Program-made: the position numbers and the translations under genes
From: an uncultured Granulosicoccaceae bacterium
Lineage (GTDB): Bacteria > Pseudomonadota > Gammaproteobacteria > Granulosicoccales > Granulosicoccaceae
Assembly (NCBI GenBank): GCA_938007995.1
Contig: CALLLW010000043.1
Span: forward strand, 1 to 64,000
DNA: 64,000 nt
Reading direction: 5' to 3'
In this document: positions 25,464 through 33,839 of the stretch, in pieces
Layout of the letters: every line of letters begins with the position of its first letter
Numbering within the stretch: position 1 is the stretch's first letter
The notes under the pieces: generated by a model
The model's input: only the letters and a program-made list of their open reading frames with translations
What the model was told of the DNA's origin: nothing
Databases searched by the model: none

Positions 25464-26504
25464 CTAAGCCGACATCGGATGCCTGCTACCACGCGCAGTT
25501 GTTTGTCGACTTGTGTCGCGATTGGTCTCATCGCGATTGATCTCAGGGCGACTGCCATAATGTAAAAACAAATATACCGCTATTTGATTGCCGAAAATCA
25601 GCGAGGCAAACCACAGGTGCAGAGGTTGAACAAATGCTGGAATATTCATGTGATTCATAACCACACCGATCAACACAGTGAAGAGGATCAACGCACCTTG
25701 CATCAGACCCAACAACCGCATGGGATTGGAACGTGGAATATTTTTCCAGATCTGATAGACCAACCAAAGGTTAACCGCCATGATCAACCACGAGAATGAT
25801 CGATGGACGATAAAAATCAAAGGCAGCTTTTCAATCCATGCGCTTCGCATCGCCTCACCCCGGGCGATTAGGTCGATAGACTCGCGAACCTGGGTTCCCA
25901 TGATCATCTGTAGCAGCGTCATGGCCATTGCAAGAATCAATATTTTTTTAAACACAACGGGTAGTTCTTTTAAGCCACTGGCCGGAATGAGTTCACGTTG
26001 CGATCTGATAACTGCCCAGATAAGCATCGCAACGATTGCCTGAGCCATCAGCATGTGCAGTGTGATCATTCCCGGGTGAAGGTTACTGGCCACCACTCGT
26101 GACCCAAGCCAGCCCTGAAACACGACTGCAAAGAATGCCGCCACCGACAGACCAGTGACGAGGGGATTTACTTTTCTAAAGTGCCGCGACGCAATCATGG
26201 TAAATAAAATCAACAACCCGATAGTGACACCAACCAGACGGTTGGCGTATTCAATCCAGGTTTTGGTGGCATTGAACTCAGTGTCGGCGTAACCACGGTC
26301 AGCGTATATTTGCTGATAGTTCTCCGGCAGCTCACTGACATCAAGCGGCGGAATCCATTGCCCGAAGCATGTTGGCCAGTCCGGGCACCCCATGCCCGCT
26401 CCAGACGCGCGCACCGCCCCACCAATCAAAATCAAAAAGTACACAGCCGAGACGGTGAGAATTCCAAGGCGGCGGAATCGCCGGAGTTTGATTTCATTGA
26501 TCAT
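25464..26504 (-). CDS. ctaA: Heme A synthase (CtaA/COX15)
   Basis: Converts heme O to heme A for aa3-type cytochrome oxidase in the inner membrane. 346 residues from the ATG at 26504; an in-frame TTG at 26522 would add six residues. About eight hydrophobic segments. The family N terminus ILIGGAVRASGAGMGCPDWP and the histidine-bearing stretches NLHPGMITLHML, VHRSFSW and PLHLWFASL are present, consistent with the heme-binding His set. A polar Arg/Thr-rich tail closes the protein. No ctaB or oxidase subunits in the window. Confidence 0.9.
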   Translation of the reverse strand: MINEIKLRRFRRLGILTVSAVYFLILIGGAVRASGAGMGCPDWPTCFGQWIPPLDVSELPENYQQIYADRGYADTEFNATKTWIEYANRLVGVTIGLLILFTMIASRHFRKVNPLVTGLSVAAFFAVVFQGWLGSRVVASNLHPGMITLHMLMAQAIVAMLIWAVIRSQRELIPASGLKELPVVFKKILILAMAMTLLQMIMGTQVRESIDLIARGEAMRSAWIEKLPLIFIVHRSFSWLIMAVNLWLVYQIWKNIPRSNPMRLLGLMQGALILFTVLIGVVMNHMNIPAFVQPLHLWFASLIFGNQIAVYLFLHYGSRPEINRDETNRDTSRQTTARGSRHPMSA

Positions 26505-26922
26505 GCGAGTAGTGTAGCGCAAGTGGTGTATTCAACCGGTGGATGAGGCCGGCTGGCAGTTAGGGAACCCTCCGTTTCAAGCGGCGTTCCAGCGAGTGAA
26601 AAATATGATGGTCAGAGTCAAAAGCCCGATTCGGGTGGCCAAAGTCAAACAAAAAGTTGCACGGTTACGCAATCTAGATGAGCACTTTTCCAAAGAATTC
26701 AACACCCTCAACTCGCGTGCAAGTGTTCTATATCACCGGGCAAACACCTACCCGCTAAACTCCGGAAAGCTGACGAGTGGCGACACAAAAATGGTGCGCA
26801 CTGACAACACTCACAAACGCTACCTCAATTTAGTTGTAAACTGCCGTGCCGCTGCCTTCAAAAAGTGCGCCGGATAAACTCAGCCAGTTTATCAGTATTA
26901 TAAAAATGAAAAACCGATTGGT
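26505..26922. other. Intergenic stretch, no convincing gene
   Basis: 418 bases between two divergent genes. It holds an open frame of 112 codons (26539-26877, plus strand) with basic, low-quality sequence and no ribosome binding site; I do not call it a gene. The divergent promoters should lie here. The AT-rich TATTATAAAAA near 26894-26904 could be part of the promoter of the downstream gene. Confidence 0.5.
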
Positions 26923-28470
26923 ATGAACACAAAACAACAAACGAGCGAGTCAGTGATGCCGTTGACCCTGCAGCAGCTTCTTGAGCTGAAATTCACCACG
27001 GCACATTTTTCTTTGCAGGAAGATGCAAAGCAACCGGTGAGTATGACTCCGGTGATGCAGATTTACTCCGACCAACTGCAGGATATCGGATTCAGTTTTT
27101 CTCATGAGCTGCTGGTTGAACACTGCATAGGCAAGCCCTTCCATCAGCCTGCGCGAATGTTGGTGTACCTGAACGCATCACAAAGCGCTTACGCAATTCT
27201 CACCGACCTCTACCACGTGAAAAGCTGGGTGTACTTCACCAACTATTTTGCCGGTGAAAGAAGAGCTATCACAACCTGCCAGCCCGGTGCGCTAAAGCCG
27301 GGCTCAGCCCGGAACATCTCCACTTCTGCGGCAGGTTTTGAGCTGCAGGAAACCAGCGCAACGAAACTTAAATCGCAATGGCACAAACACCAGAACTTTA
27401 TTTCCTCGAAGTTCGCCACTGAAAAAGCGCTGCAGATGGATCCTCATCAACACCTTGAAGCTGAACGTGAAGCGTATAGGAAGTACACCGAGTTCCTGCT
27501 TGATTGTGTCGTCCTCAGACAATCAGATACCCAGTTGGTTGGCTTCACACACACTGGCGCCAGTGGTTATCTTGATGCAATAACGTCAAAGTCCGCGAAA
27601 AGACCGAATCCGAAAATCGACAGATTGGTAAGCGGTACAGGCACTTCCACAGTGCGCAGGCTACTGAATTTTCAAATGGCGGCATTGGCTGCAAGTGCTG
27701 CCCTGCTGGTTTTTCTTGTCTATCAATTTGCAACGCTGAATCTCAATCCCACAGCAGATACACTAACAGCGAGTATTCCTGCTGCCACCGAAACGCCAGT
27801 CAACCAACCAGCCTCAATCGCAGTAGCACCCGCAGATGATCCTGATCGGCAGCCGGTTTCAAAAGCAACAGCAGGCATCAACACAGAGAATCAGGTTAAA
27901 GATGCACTGGATGATGTTTTGGCGATCAATTCGGCGCCTGGCGATGCAGCATTGCCAGAACGGTACGTTATTGCCTCTGAAGAGGATGAGATGTGGCGCA
28001 TCGCAGTAGAAAACGCCGAATTTTACTTAATGTCTAACGACGGTGATCCTGCACCGTGGATTCGCACGGCGCGCAAAATGGCAGCTGGCTTTATCGCTGA
28101 CGACCCTCGTCTGGCACGCACTCACTTTCTGGCAGCAATGCTTGAGCGCGATCCACAGATTGCAGAGCAGCAGTACAATCGGGCGCTTAGCATTCAAACC
28201 AAAACACTGGGCTTGTATCACACCGAGACTGCACAAACACTCGAAGCGCTGGCATGGGTCGCCGAAGGGGCTCGCGATGACCTTGAAGAGGCAATTACAC
28301 ATCAAAAGCTGGCGCTGAATGTTTATCGCAGCATCTTTGGTGAAGAGGCTGAGGACACGCGCGCTGCACGCTGGAAGTTACAGTATTTCGAGGACCGACT
28401 CGAGGGCCGACGGCCTAAATCGGAAGATAACCGCCGACTACTGCCGGCGCTGGCACGATTCAGCCGCTAA
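26923..28470 (+). CDS. Single-span membrane protein with C-terminal TPR-like repeats, unknown function
   Basis: 515 residues, not recognised. The N-terminal ~230 residues form a soluble domain without a known motif. One clear membrane span follows (about 247-265: MAALAASAALLVFLVYQFA), then a Pro/Thr/Ala-rich linker. The C-terminal region (about 345-495) has TPR-like helices of the kinesin-light-chain type (EQQYNRALSIQTKTLGLYH, then ITHQKLALNVYRSIFG). Topology suggests N-terminal domain inside and TPR domain in the periplasm, or the reverse. The layout recalls signalling or assembly adaptors. It stands alone, with its own promoter region. Confidence 0.6.
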   Translation: MNTKQQTSESVMPLTLQQLLELKFTTAHFSLQEDAKQPVSMTPVMQIYSDQLQDIGFSFSHELLVEHCIGKPFHQPARMLVYLNASQSAYAILTDLYHVKSWVYFTNYFAGERRAITTCQPGALKPGSARNISTSAAGFELQETSATKLKSQWHKHQNFISSKFATEKALQMDPHQHLEAEREAYRKYTEFLLDCVVLRQSDTQLVGFTHTGASGYLDAITSKSAKRPNPKIDRLVSGTGTSTVRRLLNFQMAALAASAALLVFLVYQFATLNLNPTADTLTASIPAATETPVNQPASIAVAPADDPDRQPVSKATAGINTENQVKDALDDVLAINSAPGDAALPERYVIASEEDEMWRIAVENAEFYLMSNDGDPAPWIRTARKMAAGFIADDPRLARTHFLAAMLERDPQIAEQQYNRALSIQTKTLGLYHTETAQTLEALAWVAEGARDDLEEAITHQKLALNVYRSIFGEEAEDTRAARWKLQYFEDRLEGRRPKSEDNRRLLPALARFSR

Positions 28471-28572
28471 CTTCTGACGGCTGGCGAAAGTCAGCCGATC
28501 AATTCTGAATCTGCATGACTGAATCTGTATGCCTGAATCTGTATGGAAGGCGAAGCTGCAGTCATCCGTGCC

Positions 28573-29094
28573 TCAGGATTTCCGTGCAATGAAGTTCTCA
28601 ATGGCCTCAACACTGAGCATGCCTGGGTTGTTACCGAGCAACTCACCTTCGGGACTAAACAGAAGGTAGGTCGGCGTACCGCGCAGTGTGTCTTCAGTAA
28701 CGCTGTAGTAGTACGATGAAATAATGATTCCGTCCGAGACATAACTCGGAAAGCTTGGCTTGGTCTCCTTTATATACTGCCGGATGGCATCCATTTCCTC
28801 AGGCCCGTCTAAAGCCACACCAATTACCTCTGCCTTGCTGTTCTTGTATTTCTCGTGAAATGCAGACATGTCCGGCTTTTGCAGCTTGCAGATGTGACAG
28901 TCAGTTGCCCAGAACATAACCAGTGTCCACTTGCCCTGGCCGGTCAGGTCCTCAAGCTTCAGCTGTTCGCCAGTGTCGACAGACTGCATTTCCATGGCGT
29001 TAACAGCCCCACAGGCAACCAGCAACCACGACGCCAGCACAGCCCGAAGAAAAACTGATCTGACAGACGCAGGTTTGTAGGAGATGGTGTTCAT
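28573..29094 (-). CDS. TlpA/ResA-like thiol-disulfide oxidoreductase, exported
   Basis: 173 residues from the ATG at 29094, which has GGAAA upstream; in-frame starts further up (to 29139) are less likely. A hydrophobic signal (about 13-30) ends in LLVACGAVNA, which could be cut as a normal signal peptide after VNA or as a lipoprotein at the Cys (LVAC). The thioredoxin-fold domain carries the redox motif CHIC in FWATDCHICKLQKPDM and the cis-proline GTPTYLLF. Likely periplasmic, acting in cytochrome c maturation or disulfide reduction. No ccm genes nearby. Confidence 0.8.
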   Translation of the reverse strand: MNTISYKPASVRSVFLRAVLASWLLVACGAVNAMEMQSVDTGEQLKLEDLTGQGKWTLVMFWATDCHICKLQKPDMSAFHEKYKNSKAEVIGVALDGPEEMDAIRQYIKETKPSFPSYVSDGIIISSYYYSVTEDTLRGTPTYLLFSPEGELLGNNPGMLSVEAIENFIARKS

Positions 29095-29242
29095 ATCTGG
29101 TTTCCAGTGGGACTTACTCATAGACGCACGAAAGAGCAAAATACTTCCGCAGCAATGTGACTATCTGACAAAGTTTACAAAAAATCTGCAGATTGCGCGT
29201 GTCTGAGCAGCAACACAATTTGCGGGCCAAACACGGTGATAC

Positions 29243-30442
29243 CTAAATTACCTTCCGACCACGTAGTGAAGATATTTCATCGTCACTCAAACCCAACACA
29301 GCCGACAGAACGTCATTGGTGTGTTGCCCAAGTGCTGGCCCGCCCTGCTCTGTTTTTCCGGGTGTGTCGCTGAGCTTTGGATGAATTGCTGCGACCTGCA
29401 ATTCGCCTCCGGAGTAGCTCACAGGTTCAAACGAACCGCGGGCGTGGTAATGCGGATCTTTGAACATATCCTCGACGCTATAAATTGGCCCACTGGGAAC
29501 CGCAGCATCAGCAAGAATCCTGAGCACCTCGGCAGAGTCATGTAAATTCACCCAGCGGTTAATGGCCTGATCAACCTCTGCTTCGTGCTTTACACGTCCG
29601 GCGTTATCAGCCAATCGTTCATCATTGGCCAGATCCTCACGGCCTGCACAAGTCATCAGGCGCTTGTAGATTGAATCGCCATTACCTCCGATCACCACGT
29701 ACTTACCGTCTGCACACAGGTAAGTATTGGTGGGGACAATGCCGGTCAGAGTCGAGCCAGAGGGCTGGCGAACAATCTGCTCGGCAGAGTACTCAGGCAC
29801 CACGGATTCCATCATGTTGTACACAGATTCAAATATTGAAACATCCACGACCTGGCCGCGACCGGATCGGGTACGACCAAACAATGCCAACAGCACTCCG
29901 ATTACCGCATGCATAGCAGCCAATGTGTCTCCAAGGCTCAGGTTAGGTCTGACCGGTGGCCTGTCGCTAAACCCGTTTATGTAGCGGAAGCCACCATATG
30001 CCTCACAAGCTGAAGCATAGCCGGGTTGCGATGCACGCGGACCATCCTGCCCGTAGCCACTCACTCGCGTGAAAATCAGCTGCGGATGAATTTCACGCAT
30101 AGTCGCTGGATCCATGCCCCATTTTTCCAGTGTTCCGGGGCGAAAGTTCTCGACCACAACATCGACTTCTGCCATCAGACGTCTGACAAGATCCCTGCCC
30201 TCATCAGTTCTGAGGTTAACAGTGACCGATTTTTTATTGCGAGCAATGCTTTGCCACCAATAAGAAGTACCGGTTGAGTCGAGCTTACGCCAGCTTCGAA
30301 TTGGATCACCACTACCAGGTGGTTCTATCTTTATGACCTCTGCGCCAAAATACGCCAACACACAGCCTGCCTGGGGTCCGGCAATCAGCTGCCCAAGCTC
30401 CAGTACTTTTATTCCCGCTAAAGGGCGTTGATCTTCCTGCAT
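29243..30442 (-). CDS. CaiB/BaiF family CoA-transferase
   Basis: Class III CoA-transferase, 399 residues, cytoplasmic. The family start PLAGIKVLELGQLIAGP, then FGAEVIKIEPPGSGDPIRSW, VVENFRPGTLEKWG and RVSGYGQDGPRASQPGYA are all visible. The catalytic Asp is expected in the LSLGDTLAAMHA region (about 168-179). The substrate acid cannot be told from sequence. It is a monocistronic-looking gene with no acyl-CoA dehydrogenase or ligase nearby. Confidence 0.88.
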   Translation of the reverse strand: MQEDQRPLAGIKVLELGQLIAGPQAGCVLAYFGAEVIKIEPPGSGDPIRSWRKLDSTGTSYWWQSIARNKKSVTVNLRTDEGRDLVRRLMAEVDVVVENFRPGTLEKWGMDPATMREIHPQLIFTRVSGYGQDGPRASQPGYASACEAYGGFRYINGFSDRPPVRPNLSLGDTLAAMHAVIGVLLALFGRTRSGRGQVVDVSIFESVYNMMESVVPEYSAEQIVRQPSGSTLTGIVPTNTYLCADGKYVVIGGNGDSIYKRLMTCAGREDLANDERLADNAGRVKHEAEVDQAINRWVNLHDSAEVLRILADAAVPSGPIYSVEDMFKDPHYHARGSFEPVSYSGGELQVAAIHPKLSDTPGKTEQGGPALGQHTNDVLSAVLGLSDDEISSLRGRKVI

Positions 30443-31084
30443 GAAACACTCCCGGCTTCGATTCGGTCCGGCACTATACCTTGCGCTTTTTAACTACGTA
30501 CAGCCTGGAAGATTTGTAAACTATGGCTACCACGCAGCGTGGCATATAACAGAGTGAAGCAGGTTAAGTTCACCCGAATTCCCCATAACCACGCTGTTTC
30601 GATCCAGCAGCCACAGGCCCGAGCGAAGGCGAACAGCACGCCCGATTCATGCCTTGTTCACAGAATTGGCAAGTTGCGGGAAAGTAGTTTTCTGACTTTG
30701 ACTCTCTGCTTCAACGAGCATGTATTCTTTTAAGTTATTGTTTATAATAATTAAATGTCAACATTCAGTCAGAAAATTACATCAACTTCAGCACATGCAG
30801 CCGATCGCGCCGACGACCGGTGAATACAGCAATGGTTCATTTCAAGCGATGAATCTCATTGAATAAAACCCGAAAACTGTTACTATTTCGCCACCAGAAT
30901 GACTAAACGGATACATTCTGAAACAGACTGTCAATTTTATGACGTCCCGCGAAGAAACTGCTAGCGTATTTGGTTAACCTTGGACTTCAGTGTTGTCCTT
31001 CACGCGGACACCAACGGACCATGTTAACAAGCGCTAACGTCGACCAGGAAGTCGACGTGCGACGTAATCGGAAGTTATCGCTGC
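30443..31084. other. 642-base intergenic region upstream of the VpsR-like regulator
   Basis: No gene seen. It is AT-rich around 30720-30770, where TATAAT (30743-30748) could be a -10 box, without a good -35. Just before the downstream gene, CGTCGAC (31038-31044) and GTCGACG (31051-31057) form a perfect inverted repeat around six bases, preceded by GTTA...TAAC at 31023-31038. These could be an operator, possibly autoregulatory. Confidence 0.5.
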
Positions 31085-32497
31085 ATGAACACAACTCCAA
31101 GTAACGACAATAAACACGCGGATACGCGTCGTGTTGCCCGCAAGCACGCGCCCGAAGATCGCAGTGTTCTCGTATGCGACCTGAGTCAATCTCATACCAA
31201 CACGGCATCGGCGATTGCAGCTGCCGGATGGCAGACCGACAACGCCGGCAGCATCCCCGCAGCCGAAAAACTGCTTTATAGCAATGAATACCATGTTGGC
31301 CTGGTATTCATCACCACTGCAGGGCAGATTTCTGATCTTGAGGCACTGCTTTCAAAACATCAATTGCACTGGGTGGCGGTAGTTGAGGCGAACCTTATCA
31401 GCCAGGTAAATGTTGCTGCATTGATTTCAGACTACTGTTACGACTATCACACCCTACCGTGTGATGAGACCATGCTCGCTACAACGCTCGGACACGCTTA
31501 TGGCATGTCAATGTTGCGGCCGAAGCCTGCGATAGAAGACATCATCGCAGACGAAGACACCAAAATGGTTGGCAAGAGCGCTTTGATGCTCAATCTCTAC
31601 GCCACTATTAAGAAGTCCGCAAGAGTGGATGCGCCTGTAATGATCACCGGTGAAACCGGTACTGGCAAAGAACTGGTAGGGCGTGCATTGCACAATCTTT
31701 CACCCAGAGCAGACGGACCATTCATTGCGGTAAGCTGCGCCACTATCCCTGAAAATCAAATCGGTGCCGCACTTTTTGGCACGGAATCAGAAGCCGGTAA
31801 GCTCGAAGACGCTAATGGCGGCTCACTTTTCCTGGATTCCATCACCGACCTTCCTGCAACTCATCAGATGTTACTGTTGCGATTTATGCAATCAGGCCAG
31901 ATAGAGGATCACAGAGGCGGTCAACGCAGCATCAATGTTCGAATTATCACGTCAAGTAATAACAGTATTGATGACGCGGTTAAGAACGGCGCCTTTCGTG
32001 AAGATCTCTACTATCGTTTAAATATACTCCACATCGAGATTCCGGCGTTGCGGGATCGCATTGGTGATGTTGATAGCCTTGCACAGTTCTTCTTTGACAA
32101 ATTCTCAAGCGAGTCACCGGGCCGTATCAAGGGCTTTTCGCAACAAGCAAAAATTGCAATGCATCAGCATCAATGGCCGGGCAATGTTCGCGAGTTACTG
32201 AACCGTGTACGACAATCTCTGGTGATGTGTGAAAGCAGTCTGATTCAGGCTGGCGACCTTGGGCTTGGCTCAGACAGTCACGCCGATGCTGAAAACAACG
32301 CACCCACCAACCTTGACGAAGTACGGGCAAAAGCGGAAGGAGATTTCATTCGCAAGGCGTTAGAACGCAACTACAACAATGTGACAGAAACTGCCGGACA
32401 GCTGGGAGTTTCAAGAGTAACGTTATACCGACTGATGAAGAAATATGGCGTGAACATCGCCGGTAGTGGCCGACGTAGTGCGGCAACCAGTAAGTAA
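31085..32497 (+). CDS. VpsR-like NtrC-family regulator lacking the sigma-54 contact loop
   Basis: 470 residues. The N-terminal ~130 residues look like a receiver domain without a recognisable phospho-acceptor. The AAA+ domain (about 165-395) has Walker A GETGTGKE (189-196). The GAFTGA loop that contacts sigma-54 is absent: LFG (230-232) is followed after only ten residues by ANGGSLF. Walker B reads FLDSI, Ser252 replacing the catalytic Glu. A Fis-type helix-turn-helix ends the protein (NNVTETAGQLGVSRVTLYRL). This pattern is known for VpsR of Vibrio cholerae, a c-di-GMP-responsive activator of exopolysaccharide genes at sigma-70 promoters. A similar job here, perhaps for the polysaccharide region in this window, is inference. 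GGAAG precedes the ATG by ten bases. Confidence 0.75.
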   Translation: MNTTPSNDNKHADTRRVARKHAPEDRSVLVCDLSQSHTNTASAIAAAGWQTDNAGSIPAAEKLLYSNEYHVGLVFITTAGQISDLEALLSKHQLHWVAVVEANLISQVNVAALISDYCYDYHTLPCDETMLATTLGHAYGMSMLRPKPAIEDIIADEDTKMVGKSALMLNLYATIKKSARVDAPVMITGETGTGKELVGRALHNLSPRADGPFIAVSCATIPENQIGAALFGTESEAGKLEDANGGSLFLDSITDLPATHQMLLLRFMQSGQIEDHRGGQRSINVRIITSSNNSIDDAVKNGAFREDLYYRLNILHIEIPALRDRIGDVDSLAQFFFDKFSSESPGRIKGFSQQAKIAMHQHQWPGNVRELLNRVRQSLVMCESSLIQAGDLGLGSDSHADAENNAPTNLDEVRAKAEGDFIRKALERNYNNVTETAGQLGVSRVTLYRLMKKYGVNIAGSGRRSAATSK

Positions 32498-32517
32498 ACT
32501 TACAAAGCATCTTGTAC

Positions 32518-32548
32518 AAAAAAGCCGGATTTCATCCGGCTTTTTTTG
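32518..32548. terminator. Rho-independent terminator, bidirectional
   Basis: AGCCGGAT (32523-32530) and ATCCGGCT (32534-32541) form an 8-bp stem with a TTC loop, flanked by an A run on the left and a T run on the right. It lies between the regulator gene and the convergent sohB, so both can use it. Confidence 0.92.
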
Positions 32549-32559
32549 TGCCTGTTTTT

Positions 32560-32600
32560 ATTGATCATCTCTAATTGATCATCTCTAATTAATCATCCCT
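32560..32600. repeat. 14-base tandem repeat
   Basis: ATTGATCATCTCTA at 32560-32573 is repeated exactly at 32574-32587 and imperfectly at 32588-32600. It sits between the terminator and the end of sohB, in non-coding DNA. No function is evident. Confidence 0.85.
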
Positions 32601-32646
32601 GTGCTTCTGTGATCAATTAGGGTGTAAAGGAATACAGCCGATCTAT

Positions 32647-33735
32647 CTAATCCAGATATTTAGCTGCATTTGCTCGTTGCAGCCATCTTTCAATAAACCG
32701 CTCTACGCCTGCCTCTGCCGCCAGTCCGAACTTCTCGGGCAACGACTTTTTGCTTTCAAACTTCACCCGGTAGACATCGGCATTTTCACAGCTCTTCACG
32801 ATGTATTCATCACTGGTCAGTATCTCATCAACCAGTTTCATACCAATTGCTTCCTGACCACTCCAGGTTTCACCAGTAGCAACTGACGCAATGTCTGTTT
32901 GCGGCCGATATCTGGAAATAAAGTTTTTGAATTGATCGTGGATAACCTGAATATCTGCAAGAAACTTCTCGCGACCTTTATCAGTATTTTCCCCCATGAC
33001 TGTCAGGGTTCTTTTGTATTCACCCGCAGTCAGAAGCTCTACATCGACATCATGCTTCTTTAACAAACGGTGAATGTTTGGAATTTGCGCCATAACACCG
33101 ATTGAACCAATTATTGCAAACGGTGCGGCGATGATTTTATTTGCGACGCAGGCCATCAGGTAGCCACCGCTGGCCGCAACCTTATCAACACAAACAGTCA
33201 GATTAATATTTTTGCTTCTAATGCGATCCAGCTGTGCTGCGGCCAAACCATAACCGTGTACGGTACCGCCACCACTTTCAATAGTGATCAGTACTTCGTC
33301 AAAGACATCTGCAATCGACAAGACGGTGGTAATCTCGCGACGCAAACCGCTGACCTGACTTGCCTTGATATCGCCTTTAAAATCGAGCACAAAAACGCGC
33401 TGGCGCTTTTTTTCATCAACGATCGTCTCACCATCACCACGATTTTTTGCAGCAATCTTTGAAGCTTTGCGCTTTTCCTTTGCTTCAAGCTTTTTTTGTT
33501 TTTTCTTATTTTTAAATGTGTCTTTCAGATCATCGCGGTTAAGCACAACCGAGTACATTGCTTCTTTATTGTTTTCCAGCACTTCGTTGATATGAGTGAC
33601 CGAAATACTTCCCTTCTCACGCCGGCCTCCCTTGCCGCCCAGCACAGACATAAAAAAGATAACCACCAGCACAAACACAAGGAATGTCACCAGCTTGGCC
33701 AGAAAGAGACCGTAACTTAGAAAAAACTCACCCAC
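32647..33735 (-). CDS. sohB: Protease SohB (S49 family)
   Basis: Inner-membrane-anchored serine peptidase of the SppA/S49 family, 362 residues (E. coli 349). An N-terminal span (about 12-32) is followed by a Lys-rich charged segment, then the peptidase domain (about 110-330). The nucleophile is in VAASGGYLMA and the general-base Lys in GEYKRTLTVMGE. The domain starts with VFVLDFKGDI and has the oxyanion region IESGGGTVHGYG. SohB is thought to degrade signal peptides or misfolded envelope proteins. It lies between two convergent/tandem neighbours, with its own promoter before rlmKL's end. Confidence 0.92.
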   Translation of the reverse strand: MGEFFLSYGLFLAKLVTFLVFVLVVIFFMSVLGGKGGRREKGSISVTHINEVLENNKEAMYSVVLNRDDLKDTFKNKKKQKKLEAKEKRKASKIAAKNRGDGETIVDEKKRQRVFVLDFKGDIKASQVSGLRREITTVLSIADVFDEVLITIESGGGTVHGYGLAAAQLDRIRSKNINLTVCVDKVAASGGYLMACVANKIIAAPFAIIGSIGVMAQIPNIHRLLKKHDVDVELLTAGEYKRTLTVMGENTDKGREKFLADIQVIHDQFKNFISRYRPQTDIASVATGETWSGQEAIGMKLVDEILTSDEYIVKSCENADVYRVKFESKKSLPEKFGLAAEAGVERFIERWLQRANAAKYLD

Positions 33736-33839
33736 TTTTGTATCCTTTGCTGTTATCTGCTTCTGTTATCCGCGCTGGTGTATTCAATTTGGTTTGTCCA
33801 AACCGGTGTTATCCACACCGGGCTGAGCCTGCTGAATGC

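Noticed and set aside
26539..26877. 112-codon open frame on the plus strand
   Set aside because: Basic, unpatterned sequence, no ribosome binding site, no recognisable domain; it fills a divergent intergenic region where promoters are expected.
31085..32497. Ordinary sigma-54 activator
   Set aside because: The GAFTGA loop and the Walker B glutamate are both missing.
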